Positions 62,152 through 64,000 of a stretch of DNA of 64,000 bases are shown piece after piece. Under the pieces are notes generated by a model, which was not told the origin of the DNA, did not search any database, and saw nothing but the letters and a program-made list of their open reading frames with translations. The number at the start of each line of letters is the position of its first letter. Position 1 is the stretch's first letter. The stretch spans positions 63,999 through 127,998 of the forward strand of contig PLUM01000014.1 in assembly GCA_003165465.1 (NCBI GenBank). The letters run 5' to 3'. Made by a program: the position numbers and the translations under genes. Source of the stretch: Acidobacteriota bacterium (GTDB taxonomy: Bacteria > Acidobacteriota > Terriglobia > Acidiferrales > UBA7541).

Positions 62152-64000
62152 ATGGAAGAAAAATACTTCGGACATTCCGTCATTCGCAAAGAGGGCCGGG
62201 ACAAAGTCCTGGGCCGCGCGCGGTACGTGGATGACCTCTCCGCTCCGGAAATGATCCACGGCGTGACCGTGCGCAGCAGCGTGGCGCGCGGGCGCATCCT
62301 CGGCATCCGTTTCGGCGAAGGCATTCCGTGGGGCGAATTCGCGGTGGTCACCGCCGCCGACATTCCCGGCAAAAACGAAATCGCGTTGATCGAGCACGAT
62401 CAGCCCTGCCTCGCCTCCGAATTCATCAACCACCAGGCGGAAGCCGTCGTTCTGCTCGCGCATCGGGACCGATATTTGCTGGAAGAGGCGCGGCGCGCGG
62501 TGCACATCGACGTGGAGCCGCTGCCCGCGATTTTTTCGATCGAGGATTCGCTCGCGAAACGCGCCGTTATTTTTGGCGAGGACAACATTTTCAAATCCTA
62601 CCGCATGGAAAAGGGCGGCGTGGACGCGGCCATGGCGCAGGCGGACGTGATCGTCGAGAGCGAATACAGGACCGGGGCGCAGGAACAGCTCTACATCGAG
62701 AATCAGGGCATGATCGCGGTGGCCAATCCCGAGGAGGGCGTAACCGTCTGGGGCTCGCTGCAATGCCCCTACTACGTGCACAAGGCGCTGGTTGCGGTGT
62801 TCGGTTTCCCTCCGGAAAAAATTCGCGTGATTCAAGCCGAGACGGGCGGCGGCTTCGGCGGCAAGGAAGAATATCCGTCGATCATCGCGGCGCATGCGGC
62901 GCTGCTCTCGTGGAAGGCCGGAAGGCCCGTGAAAATTGTGTACGACCGCGCGGAAGACATGGTGGCGACCACCAAGCGCCATCCCTCGCGCACGCGGCAC
63001 CGCACGGGCGTCACGCGCGACGGCAAACTGGTCGCGATGGACATCGATTTCACGATTGACGGCGGCGCGTACGCGACGCTTTCCTCCGTGGTGCTCTCGC
63101 GCGGGACGATTCACGCGGCGGGGCCTTACTTCTGCCCCAACGTGCGCGTGCATTCGCGGGCCGTGGCAACGAACGCTCCGCCGCACGGCGCGTTTCGCGG
63201 CTTTGGCGCGCCGCAAAGTATTTTCGCGCTGGAGCGACACCTCGACGAGGTGGCGCGCGCCGTAAATCTGACGCCGGAAGAATTCCGGCGGCGAAATTTT
63301 ATTCACGCGGGCCAGACAACCGCCACCGGGCAGGTGATTCACGAGGACGTAAATCTCGGCGCACTCGTCGACCGCGCCTTCCGCGAAAGCGATTACCACG
63401 CCAAGCGCGAGCGCTTTGCGCGGGAAAATCCCGGCGCGACCGTCAAGCGCGGCATCGGCTTCGCTTCCTTCATGCACGGAGCGGGATTTACCGGGTCGGG
63501 CGAAGATTACCTGGCGTCGGTCGTTGAGCTGGAAGCGACAGAGGAAGGAATCGTTCGCGTGCTCGCGGCCAGCGCCGAAATCGGACAAGGCTCGAACACA
63601 ATTTTCTCGCAAATTGCGGCGGACGCGCTCGGCATCGGCTACGACCGCATCGAAATCGCGCAGCCCGATACCAGCGCGGTGCCCAACAGCGGCCCCACGG
63701 TGGCTTCGCGCACGTCGATGGTGGTTGGCAACCTGGTGGAAACCGCCGCGCACAGTTTGAAACGCCAACTGGTGGAAAGCGGCCTGCTGTGCGACGCATG
63801 CACCGAGGTTGAATTTGTGCGCGCCTGCCGGCGCTACATCGAAACGCGCGGGCCGCTCCGCTCGCGCAGCCAGTACCAGGCTCCTCCCGGCCTGCACTGG
63901 AACGATGCGACCTACAGCGGCGACGCGTACGGAGCCTACGCGTGGGCCGTTTATGTTGCCGAGGTCGCTGTGGATACCGTTACGTTCGAGGCGCGCGTCA
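62152..64000 (+). CDS. xanthine dehydrogenase-family molybdopterin-binding subunit, N-terminal part
   Basis: The frame is open from ATG 62152 to the end, giving 616 residues. Family signatures are FGHSVIRKEGRDKVLGRARYVDDL at the start, VVTAADIPGKNEIALIEHDQPCLA, the HQAEAVVLLAHRD segment, EQLYIENQGMIAV, the Mo-site glycine loop ETGGGFGGKEEYPS, PPHGAFRGFGAPQ and, further on, the ASAEIGQGSNTIFSQIAADALGI region. The family hydroxylates purines or aldehydes using molybdopterin. The preceding guanine deaminase suggests xanthine as substrate. The FAD and iron-sulfur subunits are not in the window. A long antisense frame overlaps it but is not a gene. Confidence 0.92.
   Translation, partial: MEEKYFGHSVIRKEGRDKVLGRARYVDDLSAPEMIHGVTVRSSVARGRILGIRFGEGIPWGEFAVVTAADIPGKNEIALIEHDQPCLASEFINHQAEAVVLLAHRDRYLLEEARRAVHIDVEPLPAIFSIEDSLAKRAVIFGEDNIFKSYRMEKGGVDAAMAQADVIVESEYRTGAQEQLYIENQGMIAVANPEEGVTVWGSLQCPYYVHKALVAVFGFPPEKIRVIQAETGGGFGGKEEYPSIIAAHAALLSWKAGRPVKIVYDRAEDMVATTKRHPSRTRHRTGVTRDGKLVAMDIDFTIDGGAYATLSSVVLSRGTIHAAGPYFCPNVRVHSRAVATNAPPHGAFRGFGAPQSIFALERHLDEVARAVNLTPEEFRRRNFIHAGQTTATGQVIHEDVNLGALVDRAFRESDYHAKRERFARENPGATVKRGIGFASFMHGAGFTGSGEDYLASVVELEATEEGIVRVLAASAEIGQGSNTIFSQIAADALGIGYDRIEIAQPDTSAVPNSGPTVASRTSMVVGNLVETAAHSLKRQLVESGLLCDACTEVEFVRACRRYIETRGPLRSRSQYQAPPGLHWNDATYSGDAYGAYAWAVYVAEVAVDTVTFEARV

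Noticed and set aside
61738-63897. Antisense open frame of 719 codons opposite the xanthine dehydrogenase gene
   Set aside because: It is a shadow frame of a GC-rich gene with strong codon bias; the + strand protein has full family motifs, and the antisense has none.

Overview
The window is a chromosomal stretch of a GC-rich, Gram-negative, heterotrophic bacterium, most likely an Acidobacteriota (soil Terriglobia-type) genome or genome bin. The signs are two very long Oar-type TonB-dependent receptors with an N-terminal carboxypeptidase-regulatory-like domain, lipoproteins built from Ig-like, choice-of-anchor-D and FN3-like modules, a Crp/Fnr regulator of a kind common in that phylum, DUF3037 and DUF1572 proteins, and many dispersed palindromic repeats between genes. 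No phage, plasmid, IS transposase or CRISPR array is visible.

Region 1 (1-8480) is the edge of a surface-polysaccharide locus. It has the 3' end of rfbC and a broken rfbD on the + strand. Facing them is a minus-strand operon headed by a NusG-like antiterminator, followed by a sugar-nucleotide oxidoreductase, an acyltransferase, a DegT aminotransferase, a sedoheptulose-7-phosphate isomerase, a FemAB-like acyltransferase and a polysaccharide-deacetylase-like protein. Region 2 (8480-14740) has two related modular lipoproteins and a three-gene SsuABC/TauABC-like importer. Region 3 (14900-23910) has tRNA-Cys, two paralogous TonB receptors with related 5' leaders (one with a stop codon inside its signal peptide) and three strong terminators or palindromes.

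Region 4 (23990-31700) has a two-component system divergent from a nine-heme cytochrome and a YncE-like propeller protein, then a bipolar acidic/lysine-rich protein and a HipA-like kinase with a DUF3037 partner. Region 5 (31700-38360) is a 2-oxoacid dehydrogenase cluster (E2, E1 beta, E1 alpha, lipB, a DinB-like protein, E3), with its gaps filled by heptanucleotide repeat arrays. Region 6 (38700-46530) has a Tat-exported MmgE/PrpD protein, an MFS transporter coupled to a Tat-exported amidohydrolase, a DinB-superfamily protein, a GMC oxidoreductase and a HAD phosphatase.

Region 7 (47000-55700) has two large PAS sensor kinases in tandem, an exported propeller protein, a PilZ protein and a DHA2-type MFS exporter. 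Region 8 (55750-64000) has a three-subunit proton-translocating transhydrogenase (pntB-pntAB-pntAA), a Crp/Fnr regulator, a CPA2 antiporter, and guanine deaminase followed by a xanthine-dehydrogenase-type molybdenum subunit that runs off the end.

The most unusual content is between the genes. There are at least five families of palindromic or tandem repeats: (A) 81-bp inverted-repeat elements with a longer 106-108 bp variant, (B) nested palindromes of about 186 bp, (C) short hairpins of about 30 bp, (D) one long inverted repeat, and (E) heptamer arrays arranged as inverted repeats. No transposase that could move them is present in the window. All calls come from reading the sequence; no database search was run.
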